Shown here piece after piece: positions 1 to 7,703 of a DNA stretch of 64,000 nucleotides (its first letter is position 1; the number at the start of each line of letters is the position of its first letter). Origin of the DNA: Planctomycetota bacterium. GTDB taxonomy: Bacteria; Planctomycetota; UBA1135. Position numbers and translations under genes: made by a program. The stretch covers positions 270,565 through 334,564 of the forward strand of contig SHNF01000017.1 in assembly GCA_004295085.1 (NCBI GenBank), written 5' to 3'. Under the pieces are notes generated by a model. It ran no database searches and was not told the origin of the DNA. It worked only from the letters and a program-made list of their open reading frames with translations.

Positions 1-2
1 AG

Positions 3-536
3 GAGACCTTCGCCCGCGACAGCGCCGACTTCGAGCTGCTGCGCGGCAAGCTCCAGGAGCTGCTGGAGCAGGCGGCGCGGCGCCTGCGCCACGAGGGCCT
101 GCTGGCGCGCAAGCTCACGCTGAAGCTGCGTTACGCCGACTTCGTCAGCGAGACGCGCGACTGGACCTTCCCCAACCCCACCGACCACGACATGGAGCTG
201 CTGGAGCCGGCCCTGGAGCTGCTCCAGCGCATGGCGGCGCGGCGCACCCTGGTGCGGCTGCTGGGCGTGCGCCTGGGCGGCCTGCAGCGCGGCTACTGGC
301 AGGGGAGCCTGTGGGACGCCCGCCGCGTCCGCGAGCGGCGCCTGATCGCCGCCCTGGACCGGGTGGCGGACCGCTACGGCACGGAAGGGCTGCGCATCGG
401 CCGCCTGGCGCAATCGCCCGCGTTTCCGGTAACGAAGCGCCCGGTTTCCGGATGGGTGCAGAAACCCACAAGAGGTCCATCATGCATCCCATCCGCACAT
501 CTTCCTGGGCCGGCCTCGCGGCCGCCCTGTTCCTGA
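3..536 (+). CDS. dinB: DNA polymerase IV (Y-family), C-terminal part
   Basis: This is the 3' end of a gene that begins before the window. The visible residues match the little-finger domain of Y-family translesion polymerases: a helical stretch, the strand LTLKLRYADF, the TxDWTFPNPT-like segment, and then LLGVRLGGL. Enzymes of this family extend primers past damaged bases and bind the sliding clamp through their C terminus. The catalytic palm lies outside the window. The frame stays open past the recognisable domain, through about 35 unstructured residues, and stops at 536. That is 55 bases inside the next gene, a much longer overlap than the four-base overlaps seen elsewhere, so the tail could reflect a small frameshift. 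The family call is fairly firm and the exact end less so. Confidence 0.72.
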   Translation, partial: ETFARDSADFELLRGKLQELLEQAARRLRHEGLLARKLTLKLRYADFVSETRDWTFPNPTDHDMELLEPALELLQRMAARRTLVRLLGVRLGGLQRGYWQGSLWDARRVRERRLIAALDRVADRYGTEGLRIGRLAQSPAFPVTKRPVSGWVQKPTRGPSCIPSAHLPGPASRPPCS

Positions 537-2026
537 CGGCGGCCGCGGCCGCCCAGTCCCGCAGCGACTTCAACGGCGACGGCTACTCCGACCTGGCAGT
601 CGGCTGTCCCTTCGACGAGGAGGGCGGACCCGCGAACTCCGGGGCCGTCCAGGTCCTCTACGGGGGGCCGGACGGCTTCACCGGCGCCAGCCAGCAGCTC
701 CTGTTCGAGAACGCGTTCACGGCGTTCCGCGAGACCGGCGACCAGTTCGGCACCAGCCTGGCGCCCGGCGACTTCAACGGCGACGCTTACTGCGACCTCG
801 CGGTCGGCATGCCCTACGAGGACCTGGGCGCCCTCAGCGACTGCGGCCAGGTGCTGGTCTACTACGGCGGGCCGGCGGGACTCTCCGCCACGGCGACGCA
901 GGCCCTGCACTCGGCCTCCTTCCTGTTGGAGGAGTCGGCGCTGCCGCACAACGCGGGCGCCTGGTTCGGCTTCGCGCTGGTCGCCGGCGACTTCAACGGC
1001 GACGGCACCGACGAGCTCGCCATCGGCGCGCCCTACACCCAGGACAGCTGGATCTTCGGGGGCGAGCTGCACGGCGATGTCTACGTGTTCCATGGCAGCG
1101 CCGGCGGGCTGTACACGGGCTACCGCATCAGCCTGTACGACTACTACACCAACGACATCGGACCGCGCGCAGGCTGGAGCCTCGCGGCCGGCGATTTCTT
1201 CGGTGGCCCGGAGGACGACATCGCCATCGGCATCCCGGACGTCGTCGGCGGCTCCGAGCTGGGCACCGTGTTCTGCGTCCAGGGAGGCTTCAGCGGCTTC
1301 GCGCGCAACGTCGACAACGGCTGGTATTACGAGCAGTGGCTCTACCAGGTGGACGCGGGCAGCGACGCCGTGATCGGAGACGGCTTCGGCTACAGCCTGG
1401 CCGCGGGCGACTTCGGGCCCTCCGGCAAGCAGTTCCTGGCCGTGGGAGCACCCTTCGAGGATGTCGGCAGCATCGTGGACGCCGGTGCAGTCAGCATCTT
1501 CGACGTGTACGCCGGCACCGGCGTCACCTGGCACCAGGACTCGAGCGGCGTCCTCGGCATGGCCGAGCCCTACGACCGTTTCGGCCTGAGCCTGGCCGCG
1601 GGCGACTTCAACTCGGACACGGCCGACGACCTTGCCATCGGGGTGCCGGCCGAAGACGTGGGCACGATCGCGGACGCCGGTGCCGTCCAGGTGCTCTACG
1701 GCAACTACGTGAGCGGCCTGGGCTCCGCCGGCAACGACCTCTGGTACCAGGACGTAACGGGAGTCCAGGGAGCCAGCCATGCCTACGATCAATTCGGCCG
1801 GGCGATCGCGGCGGCGCGCGTCGACGGCGACGTCTACGCCGACCTCATCATCGGCGCTTACAACGACAACGAGTCGGGCAAGACCGCCGGCTGCCTTCAC
1901 GTGCTCTTCGGAGGCGGCGGGGGCCTGACGGCCGACGGCGACCAGCTCTGGCACCAGGATTCCGCCAACACCGTGGGCACCGCGACGGTCGGCGACTGGT
2001 ACGGCTGGGCGCTTGGCGCCCGCTGA
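482..2026 (+). CDS. Secreted FG-GAP repeat (integrin-alpha-like beta-propeller) protein
   Basis: The protein has 514 residues. An N-terminal signal peptide ends near AAAAAQS, followed at once by seven repeats of the type GDFNGDGxxDLAIGxPxED. Each repeat carries a DxNGDGxxD calcium-binding loop, most spaced about 65 to 70 residues apart. Repeats 4, 5 and 7 have degenerate loops (GDFFGGPEDD, GDFGPSGKQ, ARVDGDVYAD). The C terminus ends in a partial blade motif (DWYGWALGA), as expected for closure of a seven-blade propeller. Such proteins are exported and often act in adhesion or as surface scaffolds; the ligand is unknown. The ATG at 482 was chosen because it begins a clean signal peptide and has AGAGG just upstream. 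A related protein is encoded at 42444-43937 on the other strand. Confidence 0.85.
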   Translation: MHPIRTSSWAGLAAALFLTAAAAAQSRSDFNGDGYSDLAVGCPFDEEGGPANSGAVQVLYGGPDGFTGASQQLLFENAFTAFRETGDQFGTSLAPGDFNGDAYCDLAVGMPYEDLGALSDCGQVLVYYGGPAGLSATATQALHSASFLLEESALPHNAGAWFGFALVAGDFNGDGTDELAIGAPYTQDSWIFGGELHGDVYVFHGSAGGLYTGYRISLYDYYTNDIGPRAGWSLAAGDFFGGPEDDIAIGIPDVVGGSELGTVFCVQGGFSGFARNVDNGWYYEQWLYQVDAGSDAVIGDGFGYSLAAGDFGPSGKQFLAVGAPFEDVGSIVDAGAVSIFDVYAGTGVTWHQDSSGVLGMAEPYDRFGLSLAAGDFNSDTADDLAIGVPAEDVGTIADAGAVQVLYGNYVSGLGSAGNDLWYQDVTGVQGASHAYDQFGRAIAAARVDGDVYADLIIGAYNDNESGKTAGCLHVLFGGGGGLTADGDQLWHQDSANTVGTATVGDWYGWALGAR

Positions 2027-2048
2027 CCACCGCAAGCCAGCCCTCCTG

Positions 2049-2077
2049 TCGGGCCGCCGGACCCGCCGGCGGCCCGA
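2049..2077 (+). terminator. Strong hairpin after the FG-GAP gene
   Basis: A perfect 12-base-pair stem (TCGGGCCGCCGG with CCGGCGGCCCGA) encloses the five-base loop ACCCG and is followed by TTGCCCTTTCC. It lies 22 bases after the stop codon at 2026. The short pyrimidine tail is not a classic U tract, but the stem strength and position suit transcription termination. Confidence 0.65.
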
Positions 2078-2096
2078 TTGCCCTTTCCTGCCACGT

Positions 2097-2121
2097 GAAC
2101 CGGCTCCCTGGCATGCCGGTT
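2097..2121 (+). promoter_or_regulatory. Inverted repeat upstream of the ECF sigma gene, possible ECF-type promoter
   Basis: AACCGGC (2098-2104) and GCCGGTT (2115-2121) form a perfect seven-base inverted repeat with a ten-base spacer. Read another way, GAAC at 2097 followed 16 bases later by CGGTT resembles the GAAC / CGTT elements of ECF-sigma promoters, which often autoregulate their own gene. This is inference from position and pattern only. Confidence 0.3.
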
Positions 2122-2207
2122 GAGAGAGAGTGGAAGGAGTCAGACCAGCACAGAATCAGAAAAGTCCAAGCTCCCATGGCCCCTGTCGTTTTCCGCCCGT
2201 GAGTCGC

Positions 2208-2762
2208 ATGGCCGAGGCCCCGGACCCCGGCGACGGCGACCTCCTCGACCGCTTCCGGTCGGGCGAAGTCGCCGCCTTCGATCTGCTGGTGGATCGCTAC
2301 CAGGCGCCGCTGCTGCGCTACGCGCACGCGACCCTGCACGATCCCGCGGCGGCCGAAGACGTGGTCCAGGAAACCTTCGTGCGCCTCATCCGGCACGCCC
2401 CGGATCCCGGCAGCAACGGGGCGGTCGGCGCCTGGCTGTTCCGCGTCTGCCGGAATCTGGCCTACGACACCATGAAAACCGAAACGAGAGAACGCAAGCG
2501 GCGGGAGGCCGCGGGCGCCGCCGACACTGCGTCCTCCGCCGCGCCGCCCGAGAACAACGAGCTGGGCGCGCTGGTGAGCCGCGAGCTGGAGCGGCTGCCC
2601 GCCAAGCAGCGCGAAGTCGTGCGCATGAAGGTGGTGCAGGGCCTCTCGTACCAGGAGATCGCCGGCGCCACCGGGTTACGGCCCGGTTACATCGGCTGGC
2701 TGGTGCACACCGGCTTGAACACGCTCACCGACCGCCTGCGCGCGGCCGGGGCGCTGGCTTGA
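2208..2762 (+). CDS. ECF-family RNA polymerase sigma factor
   Basis: The protein has 184 residues in the ECF two-domain layout. Region 2 (about residues 10-85) has DLLVDRYQAPLLRYA, AEDVVQETFVRL and AWLFRVCRNLAYD. Region 4 (about 125-175) has LPAKQREVVRMKVVQGLSY followed by QEIAGATG, a helix-turn-helix that would read the -35 element. Such factors redirect RNA polymerase to a small regulon and are held by a membrane anti-sigma factor. The next gene starts 23 bases later and encodes a membrane protein with an anti-sigma-like head, so it is the likely partner. The ATG at 2208 was chosen by domain length; GTG at 2199 or 2130 is possible, and none has a clear ribosome binding site. Confidence 0.85.
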   Translation: MAEAPDPGDGDLLDRFRSGEVAAFDLLVDRYQAPLLRYAHATLHDPAAAEDVVQETFVRLIRHAPDPGSNGAVGAWLFRVCRNLAYDTMKTETRERKRREAAGAADTASSAAPPENNELGALVSRELERLPAKQREVVRMKVVQGLSYQEIAGATGLRPGYIGWLVHTGLNTLTDRLRAAGALA

Positions 2763-2785
2763 GGGCATTCGAAGGGGCAGTGGAC

Positions 2786-5614
2786 ATGGAAAACCAACTT
2801 CACGACTACGACGAGAACCGGCCGCGTTCGCTGGACGAGCGCCTGACCGACTACCTGCTGGGAGAGCTGCCCGAGGCCGAGCGCGCCGAGCTGGAAGCCG
2901 CGCTGGAGAGCGACGCGCCGCTGCGCGCGCGCCTGGACAGCCTGAGCGCCACCGTCGGACTGCTGCGCGGCGAGGCCGCGCCGGCTGCACTCGACCTGGA
3001 GCGCCGCGGCGCCTTGCGCAGCGCCGCCGCAGTTCCAAGCGGCCGCATCGTGGCCTTCCCGTGGCGTCGCGTGACCGCCTGGACGGCCGCCGCCGCCGCC
3101 CTGCTGCTGGCGGTGGGGGTCGCCGCGCCCTATCTGCGAAACCAGGCGACCGCTGACGCAGGCGAAGCCGGTTACCACGCCGAATCCACCGCCCCGCTTC
3201 CGGCCAGCGAACCGCGTCGGCATGTGGGGGAAGAGAAGCGCGCTCTGCCGGAGGAACATGAGGGCAATCTGCTGGACCTCGGCTATGCCGACGACAGCGC
3301 CGCGCGCGGCAAGCTGGGCGAGGTCACCGCCAGGGAAGAGTTGCAACAGTTGGTCAACACCGGCGTGCCGCAGGATTCCGTCCTTTCCCTGAGGGCTGAG
3401 GCAGTGCGGGAACCTCCCGCCTCGGAGCGCTTCCGCGTGTTGTCCGAGAGCGCGCCTCACGTGCAGCTCGAAAGCGCGCTCGGCGAAATGGGTTACGTTG
3501 CTGTCGGTGATCCTCCGGCTGAGGGGCTCAACTTCGCTACGCAGGCCGAACCGGCCACTCCAGGCGCTGCCGCTCCGTCGGCCCCCGCCGTTCCCGGCGA
3601 ACCCGGAGTCCTCGGCGCAGGCGCAGCCGCGGGCGGGAAGGCCGGGAAGGAAGGACGCGTCCGTTTCGCCGGCCCTGGCGACACGGTGCCGCCGGTGGTC
3701 ACAGGAGCTACGGCACCGGCGGCGTCCCCTCCGCCCGCCGGTGGGGAAGTGAGAGTCACCGATCCTGACGGCTTCGCCGGTGGGACACCTGAATCGGAGT
3801 ACGCCCTGCGCTTCAATCTTGACCCGCAAGCGCAGGAATCCACTCGGCTTCGTGCAGGTCTCGTTGAGCTGGGTTATCGGGATGGTGACGCGGACGAAGA
3901 AACTGCCTATTACTTCGGCGTGCGGCTGGGGTTGCTGGAGAAGGGGAAGGAGGATGCGCTGGCCGGATGGGAGGTCCGCGACGGCTACGGGCGCGCGTAC
4001 CGGGGCGATCACGTGTTGCAGCACCTGCGGCCGTGCCGGGAGAAGGAGTCGCCGCGCGACATGTTCTTCCGCTTCTACGGCGACAACCCGTTCGTCAACG
4101 CCGACAGCGACCGGCTGAGCACGTTCGCGGCCGACGTGGACACCGCCAGCTACCCGCTGGTACGCAACTACCTGGTGAACGGGCACATCCCGCCCAAGGC
4201 GGCGATCCGGACCGAGGAGTTCGTCAACTACTTCAAGAGCGAGCTGGCGCCGCCCAAGGAAGGGGACTTCGCGATCCACCTGGAGCAGGCGCCGAGCATC
4301 TTCGGCGGCGACGGCAAGGGCGTGGCGCTGCTGAAGGTCGGCATCAAGGCGCGCGAGGTGAAGAAGGAGGAGCGCAAGCCGGTGCGGCTCACCTTCGTCA
4401 TCGATTCCAGCGGCTCCATGGCCGAGGGCAACCGTCTGGAGCTGGTGCAGCGGACGCTCGGGCTGCTCGTGGAGCAGATGCGGGATGACGACCAGATCGG
4501 GATCGTGACCTTCAACAGCGATGCGCGCGAGGTGCTGGCGCCCACCGCCGGCGAGGAACGCCACAAGATCCGCGCAGCCCTGCGCAGCTTGCAGAGCGGC
4601 GGATCCACCAACGCTGCGGCCGGCTTGCTGCTCGGCTACCCGATGGCGGAGCGCCAGTACCTGGAGGGGGCGGTCAACCGGGTGATCCTGGCCTCGGACG
4701 GCGTCGCCAACACCGGGCAAACGGATCAGGAGAAGATCCTGGAGGAAGTGAAGCGGCGCAGCGAGCGCAGCATTGATCTGACGACCGTGGGCGTCGGCAT
4801 GAACAACCACAACGACGTGCTGCTGGAACAGCTGGCGGACAAGGGCAACGGCTCCTGCCACTACGTGGATGATGATCAGGAGGCACGGCGGGTGTTCGTG
4901 GATGGCCTGGTGGGGACGCTGCAGACCGTGGCGCGGGACGTGAAGATCCAGGTGGAATTCAACCCGGCGGTCGTGAAGAGCTGGCGCCAGCTCGGTTACG
5001 AGAACCGGGCCGTGGCCGACCAGGACTTCCGGAATGACACGGTGGATGCGGGCGAGATCGGCGCCGGCCACGAGGTGGTGGCGCTCTACGAGCTGGAGCC
5101 GGTGCTGCAGGTCTGGAATGGCCCGGAGCCGGTGCTGGCGACCGTGCGGCTGCGCTGGAAGCCGGACGGAGGCAAGGAGTTCGTGGAGATCGAGCAGGCG
5201 CTGCGTGGAGTTCCAGGAACGGGCCGCTTCGCCACCCAGGCGCCGCGCTTGCGCCTGAGCGCCGTCGCCGCCCAGTACGCCGAGGTGCTGCGGCGCAGCT
5301 TCTGGGCGCAGGGAGACTCGTACCAGCAGCTCGTGGACGCTTCCGAAGCGCTGGCACGTGAGCTGGCGGGGGACGGGGCCGTGGTGGAGCTGCGGGACAT
5401 GATTCACAAGACCCGGGCCCTGGCCGAGTCCTGGCCGCAGCCGGACGAGCTGGCGTTGCTGATCGAGGAAGGGCGCCGCTGCCGGCTGATGGAAGCGGAG
5501 CTGGTGTGCCGGGAGCCGCGCACCCGCGAAATGGAGGAATTGCTGAGCCAGGTGCGCCGTCAGAACGATGACATCGAGAGGCGCCTGGCGGAGCTGATCC
5601 GGAGCGGGCGCTGA
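2786..5614 (+). CDS. Membrane von Willebrand factor A protein (YfbK type) with anti-sigma-like N terminus
   Basis: The protein has 942 residues. Residues 15-60 (SLDERLTDYLLGELPEAE and following) resemble the cytoplasmic head of anti-sigma factors. A single membrane segment lies at about 96-116. After a long Ala/Pro/Gly-rich linker comes the YfbK-type N-terminal domain (about 435-490), then a vWA domain with the metal-ion-dependent adhesion motif DSSGSM at 540-545 and the later conserved LASDGVANTGQTD. A C-terminal region typical of this family follows, ending in a helical tail. vWA domains bind protein ligands through a divalent metal. The gene follows an ECF sigma gene by 23 bases, with AAGGGG placed eight bases before the ATG, so the pair is likely co-transcribed. 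Inference: an extracytoplasmic vWA sensor controls sigma release. Confidence 0.82.
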   Translation: MENQLHDYDENRPRSLDERLTDYLLGELPEAERAELEAALESDAPLRARLDSLSATVGLLRGEAAPAALDLERRGALRSAAAVPSGRIVAFPWRRVTAWTAAAAALLLAVGVAAPYLRNQATADAGEAGYHAESTAPLPASEPRRHVGEEKRALPEEHEGNLLDLGYADDSAARGKLGEVTAREELQQLVNTGVPQDSVLSLRAEAVREPPASERFRVLSESAPHVQLESALGEMGYVAVGDPPAEGLNFATQAEPATPGAAAPSAPAVPGEPGVLGAGAAAGGKAGKEGRVRFAGPGDTVPPVVTGATAPAASPPPAGGEVRVTDPDGFAGGTPESEYALRFNLDPQAQESTRLRAGLVELGYRDGDADEETAYYFGVRLGLLEKGKEDALAGWEVRDGYGRAYRGDHVLQHLRPCREKESPRDMFFRFYGDNPFVNADSDRLSTFAADVDTASYPLVRNYLVNGHIPPKAAIRTEEFVNYFKSELAPPKEGDFAIHLEQAPSIFGGDGKGVALLKVGIKAREVKKEERKPVRLTFVIDSSGSMAEGNRLELVQRTLGLLVEQMRDDDQIGIVTFNSDAREVLAPTAGEERHKIRAALRSLQSGGSTNAAAGLLLGYPMAERQYLEGAVNRVILASDGVANTGQTDQEKILEEVKRRSERSIDLTTVGVGMNNHNDVLLEQLADKGNGSCHYVDDDQEARRVFVDGLVGTLQTVARDVKIQVEFNPAVVKSWRQLGYENRAVADQDFRNDTVDAGEIGAGHEVVALYELEPVLQVWNGPEPVLATVRLRWKPDGGKEFVEIEQALRGVPGTGRFATQAPRLRLSAVAAQYAEVLRRSFWAQGDSYQQLVDASEALARELAGDGAVVELRDMIHKTRALAESWPQPDELALLIEEGRRCRLMEAELVCREPRTREMEELLSQVRRQNDDIERRLAELIRSGR

Positions 5615-5639
5615 CGGAGGGGGATGGAGTGGGTTGAGA

Positions 5640-5675
5640 TTCGGCCATGCCGGAGCGCAATCCGGCGTGGCCGAA
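5640..5675 (+). terminator. Long hairpin terminator after the vWA gene
   Basis: A 14-base-pair stem (TTCGGCCATGCCGG with CCGGCGTGGCCGAA, one G-T wobble) encloses an eight-base loop, 25 bases after the stop codon. It is a strong structure with no U tract behind it. Confidence 0.65.
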
Positions 5676-5681
5676 ACCGTT

Positions 5682-5700
5682 TGTAACACGGGGTGTTACA
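5682..5700. promoter_or_regulatory. Operator-like palindrome TGTAACAC-GGG-GTGTTACA
   Basis: A perfect eight-base inverted repeat with a three-base centre lies just past the terminator hairpin and 173 bases before the next start codon. Its AT-rich arms stand out in GC-rich surroundings. The size and symmetry are those of a dimeric repressor site. The cognate protein cannot be named. Confidence 0.45.
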
Positions 5701-5775
5701 TGTGGAGTGGGAGTGGGGAGAAAGTTCGCTAATCAACGCGACGGATGGCACATAAGTAGGCAATCCCAAAGGGAG

Positions 5776-5815
5776 ACGCTCTTCCCCCACGCGGACCTGT
5801 CCTCAGGAAGAGCGT
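5776..5815 (+). promoter_or_regulatory. Hairpin in the leader region of the next gene
   Basis: ACGCTCTTCC (5776-5785) and GGAAGAGCGT (5806-5815) form a perfect ten-base inverted repeat around a 20-base loop, about 60 bases before the start at 5874. It may be a leader-RNA structure. The rest of the interval 5615-5873 shows no gene. Confidence 0.4.
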
Positions 5816-5873
5816 AACCGGAAGCGGGATTTGCGTTCTTATCCGTGGGTGGGTTGACTGGGGGGAAAACGCG

Positions 5874-7703
5874 ATGCTGATCGGACTGGTTGCACCGGCT
5901 GTCCTGGCAGGCGCCGCGCTGGCGGGCCAGGGAGATCCTGCGCCGCCCGTGCCGGACAACTTCCTGGCGCCGCTGGCCGCGGAGCGCGGCTGGCGGGTGG
6001 AGGCTTCCACGGACGGCAGCTACGTGCTGTACGCCAGCATGGACCCGCCGCGCATGCGCGCGGCCGTGGACCTGATCGACCACTTCTTCCGGCGGCTGGA
6101 CGAGACGTTCGGTGAAGTTCCCGTGGCGCCTGCCGCGGCGCCGGTCCTGCTCGCTTTCCTGGAAAGCCGGGAGGACCAGGAGGCAGTGTGCCAGGCCATG
6201 GGCGCGCGCTGGCCGCACTTGCGCGAATGGGCCGCGGCCTCGGTCGCGTTTCCGCGCCTGTCGCACTGGAACCCGCTCATCGCCCTGGTGCGCCATGATC
6301 CGGGTACGGCCGGCATCGAGCGGCCGGAGGCACAGCTGGCGCACATGGCGGTGCAGCTGGAGCTGGCGCGCCGCTTCGGCAGGCTGCCGTTCTGGGTGGG
6401 CGAGGCCACGGGCTACGCCCTGCAGGTCGAGAAGCTGGGCGGCGTGTATGGATACACCATGCCCAAGGCCGAGGTCTTCGGCCAGGATTACGCCCTGGGC
6501 TGGCGCCAGGGCGCGTGCGAGGCCCTGCGCAAGAAGCCGGCACTGGCCACCTTGGTGGAGGACAACACGACGCGCTTCGATCAGGAGCGGGCCTACGCGC
6601 AGCTCGGGGTCGCGCGCTACTGGCTGGGGCGGGCGCCGCAGGAGTTTGCCCGGTTCGTGACCGAGATGGCCCGGCTGCGGCCGGAGGAGGCGCCGCTGGA
6701 CCTGGCTTTCGAGCCGGAGCCGGAGCGCCAGGTGGCGCTGCTGGAGCAGGCGTTCGGCGCTGATCTTGCCGCCAAGGCCCTGGAGGCCAATCCGGAGGCG
6801 CCGCTCGCCCTGGGAACCACGGCCCGCGCGCACGAGCTGCTGGCCGCCGTCACTGCGGCCGCAGAGCAGTGCAAGCTCACGGCCTACGCGGGCAGGAGCA
6901 AGCGCGTCACCCTCTGGTCCGATTTCCGCAGGAAGGAGGCCGAGGACGCGCTGGCCGACTGCGAGGCGCTGCTGAAGCGCCTGGACCAGGCACTCGGCGC
7001 CGGGCCGGCCGTGGAAGCGCCGCTGCTCGTGTTCCTGGTGAAGGAACGCGACGGCTACGCGGCGCTGTGCGAAGCCATCGCGCTGGCCGACTCCGGCCTG
7101 TCACGCTACATGCGTGACAGCCAGGCCACGACCGGCTTCACCGTTTACGAGCCTCCGATGACCGCGTACTTCCATGATGTGAGCGTGCAGGAGGAAGCGC
7201 GGCCGGATCACAGCGTGGCCCACAACGCGGCGCACCTGGAACTGGCGCGCCGCTACGGGCCACTGCCCCTGTGGCTGGTGGAAGGTATCGCCTGCGCCGG
7301 CGAGGAGGCGGCCCTGGGCGAGGTGTACGGCAACTGGTACCGCGACTCCTTCGTCTACTCCGTGTCCCACGGCGGCTGGCGCACCGAGAGCTCGCAGTTG
7401 GTGGGGGACCGCCAGTTCTCGCTGCGCGAGCTGTACGGGTACAACGCCCGCAGCTACGACGACGGGCTGGCGCATTGTGCCTTCGCCTTCGCCGTGTACG
7501 GTCTGGAAAAGGACAGCAAGGCGTTCGCGGACTTCCTCAGCGCCTTGCGCGCGGAGCGCGAGCGCAGCTGGACCGGGGCCGGCCGCTTCGAGCCCGGCGC
7601 CGCGCAGGTGGAGGCGCTGGCGCAGCAGTGCTTCGGCCCGGACTTCGAGAAGAAGTTCCAGGAGTTCTGGCGCAAGCCGCCCAAGGTCGTCAAGAGCCGC
7701 TAG
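5874..7703 (+). CDS. Exported two-repeat protein, probable degenerate gluzincin-type peptidase (DUF1570-like)
   Basis: The protein has 609 residues with a signal peptide ending near ALAGQG. It is an internal duplication. Residues about 20-310 and 320-609 share the pattern LLxFL...(x)n...H-x-x-x-[QH]-LELARR[FY]G-LP-W-x-x-E. In gluzincin peptidases this region reads HExxH plus a downstream glutamate. Here the first copy has HMAVQ (157-161) and the second HNAAH (450-454), with the downstream glutamates kept at 177 and 470. The catalytic Glu is therefore missing from both, and one zinc histidine from the first. Inference: a non-catalytic or binding role outside the cytoplasm. The ATG at 5874 is preceded by a run of G that may serve as a weak ribosome site. 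The end overlaps the convergent rmuC gene by 14 bases. Confidence 0.6.
   Translation: MLIGLVAPAVLAGAALAGQGDPAPPVPDNFLAPLAAERGWRVEASTDGSYVLYASMDPPRMRAAVDLIDHFFRRLDETFGEVPVAPAAAPVLLAFLESREDQEAVCQAMGARWPHLREWAAASVAFPRLSHWNPLIALVRHDPGTAGIERPEAQLAHMAVQLELARRFGRLPFWVGEATGYALQVEKLGGVYGYTMPKAEVFGQDYALGWRQGACEALRKKPALATLVEDNTTRFDQERAYAQLGVARYWLGRAPQEFARFVTEMARLRPEEAPLDLAFEPEPERQVALLEQAFGADLAAKALEANPEAPLALGTTARAHELLAAVTAAAEQCKLTAYAGRSKRVTLWSDFRRKEAEDALADCEALLKRLDQALGAGPAVEAPLLVFLVKERDGYAALCEAIALADSGLSRYMRDSQATTGFTVYEPPMTAYFHDVSVQEEARPDHSVAHNAAHLELARRYGPLPLWLVEGIACAGEEAALGEVYGNWYRDSFVYSVSHGGWRTESSQLVGDRQFSLRELYGYNARSYDDGLAHCAFAFAVYGLEKDSKAFADFLSALRAERERSWTGAGRFEPGAAQVEALAQQCFGPDFEKKFQEFWRKPPKVVKSR

Noticed and set aside
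374..2035. Long open frame on the minus strand across the first FG-GAP gene
   Set aside because: It is antisense to a repeat gene with clear motifs. The translation is rich in Val, Ala, Gly, Glu and His without any domain, as expected for the opposite frame of GC-rich coding DNA.
2687..5689. A 1000-residue open frame on the minus strand opposite the vWA gene
   Set aside because: The plus-strand protein has unmistakable vWA motifs. The minus frame shows only His/Leu/Arg-rich text with no fold, typical of GC-rich shadows.
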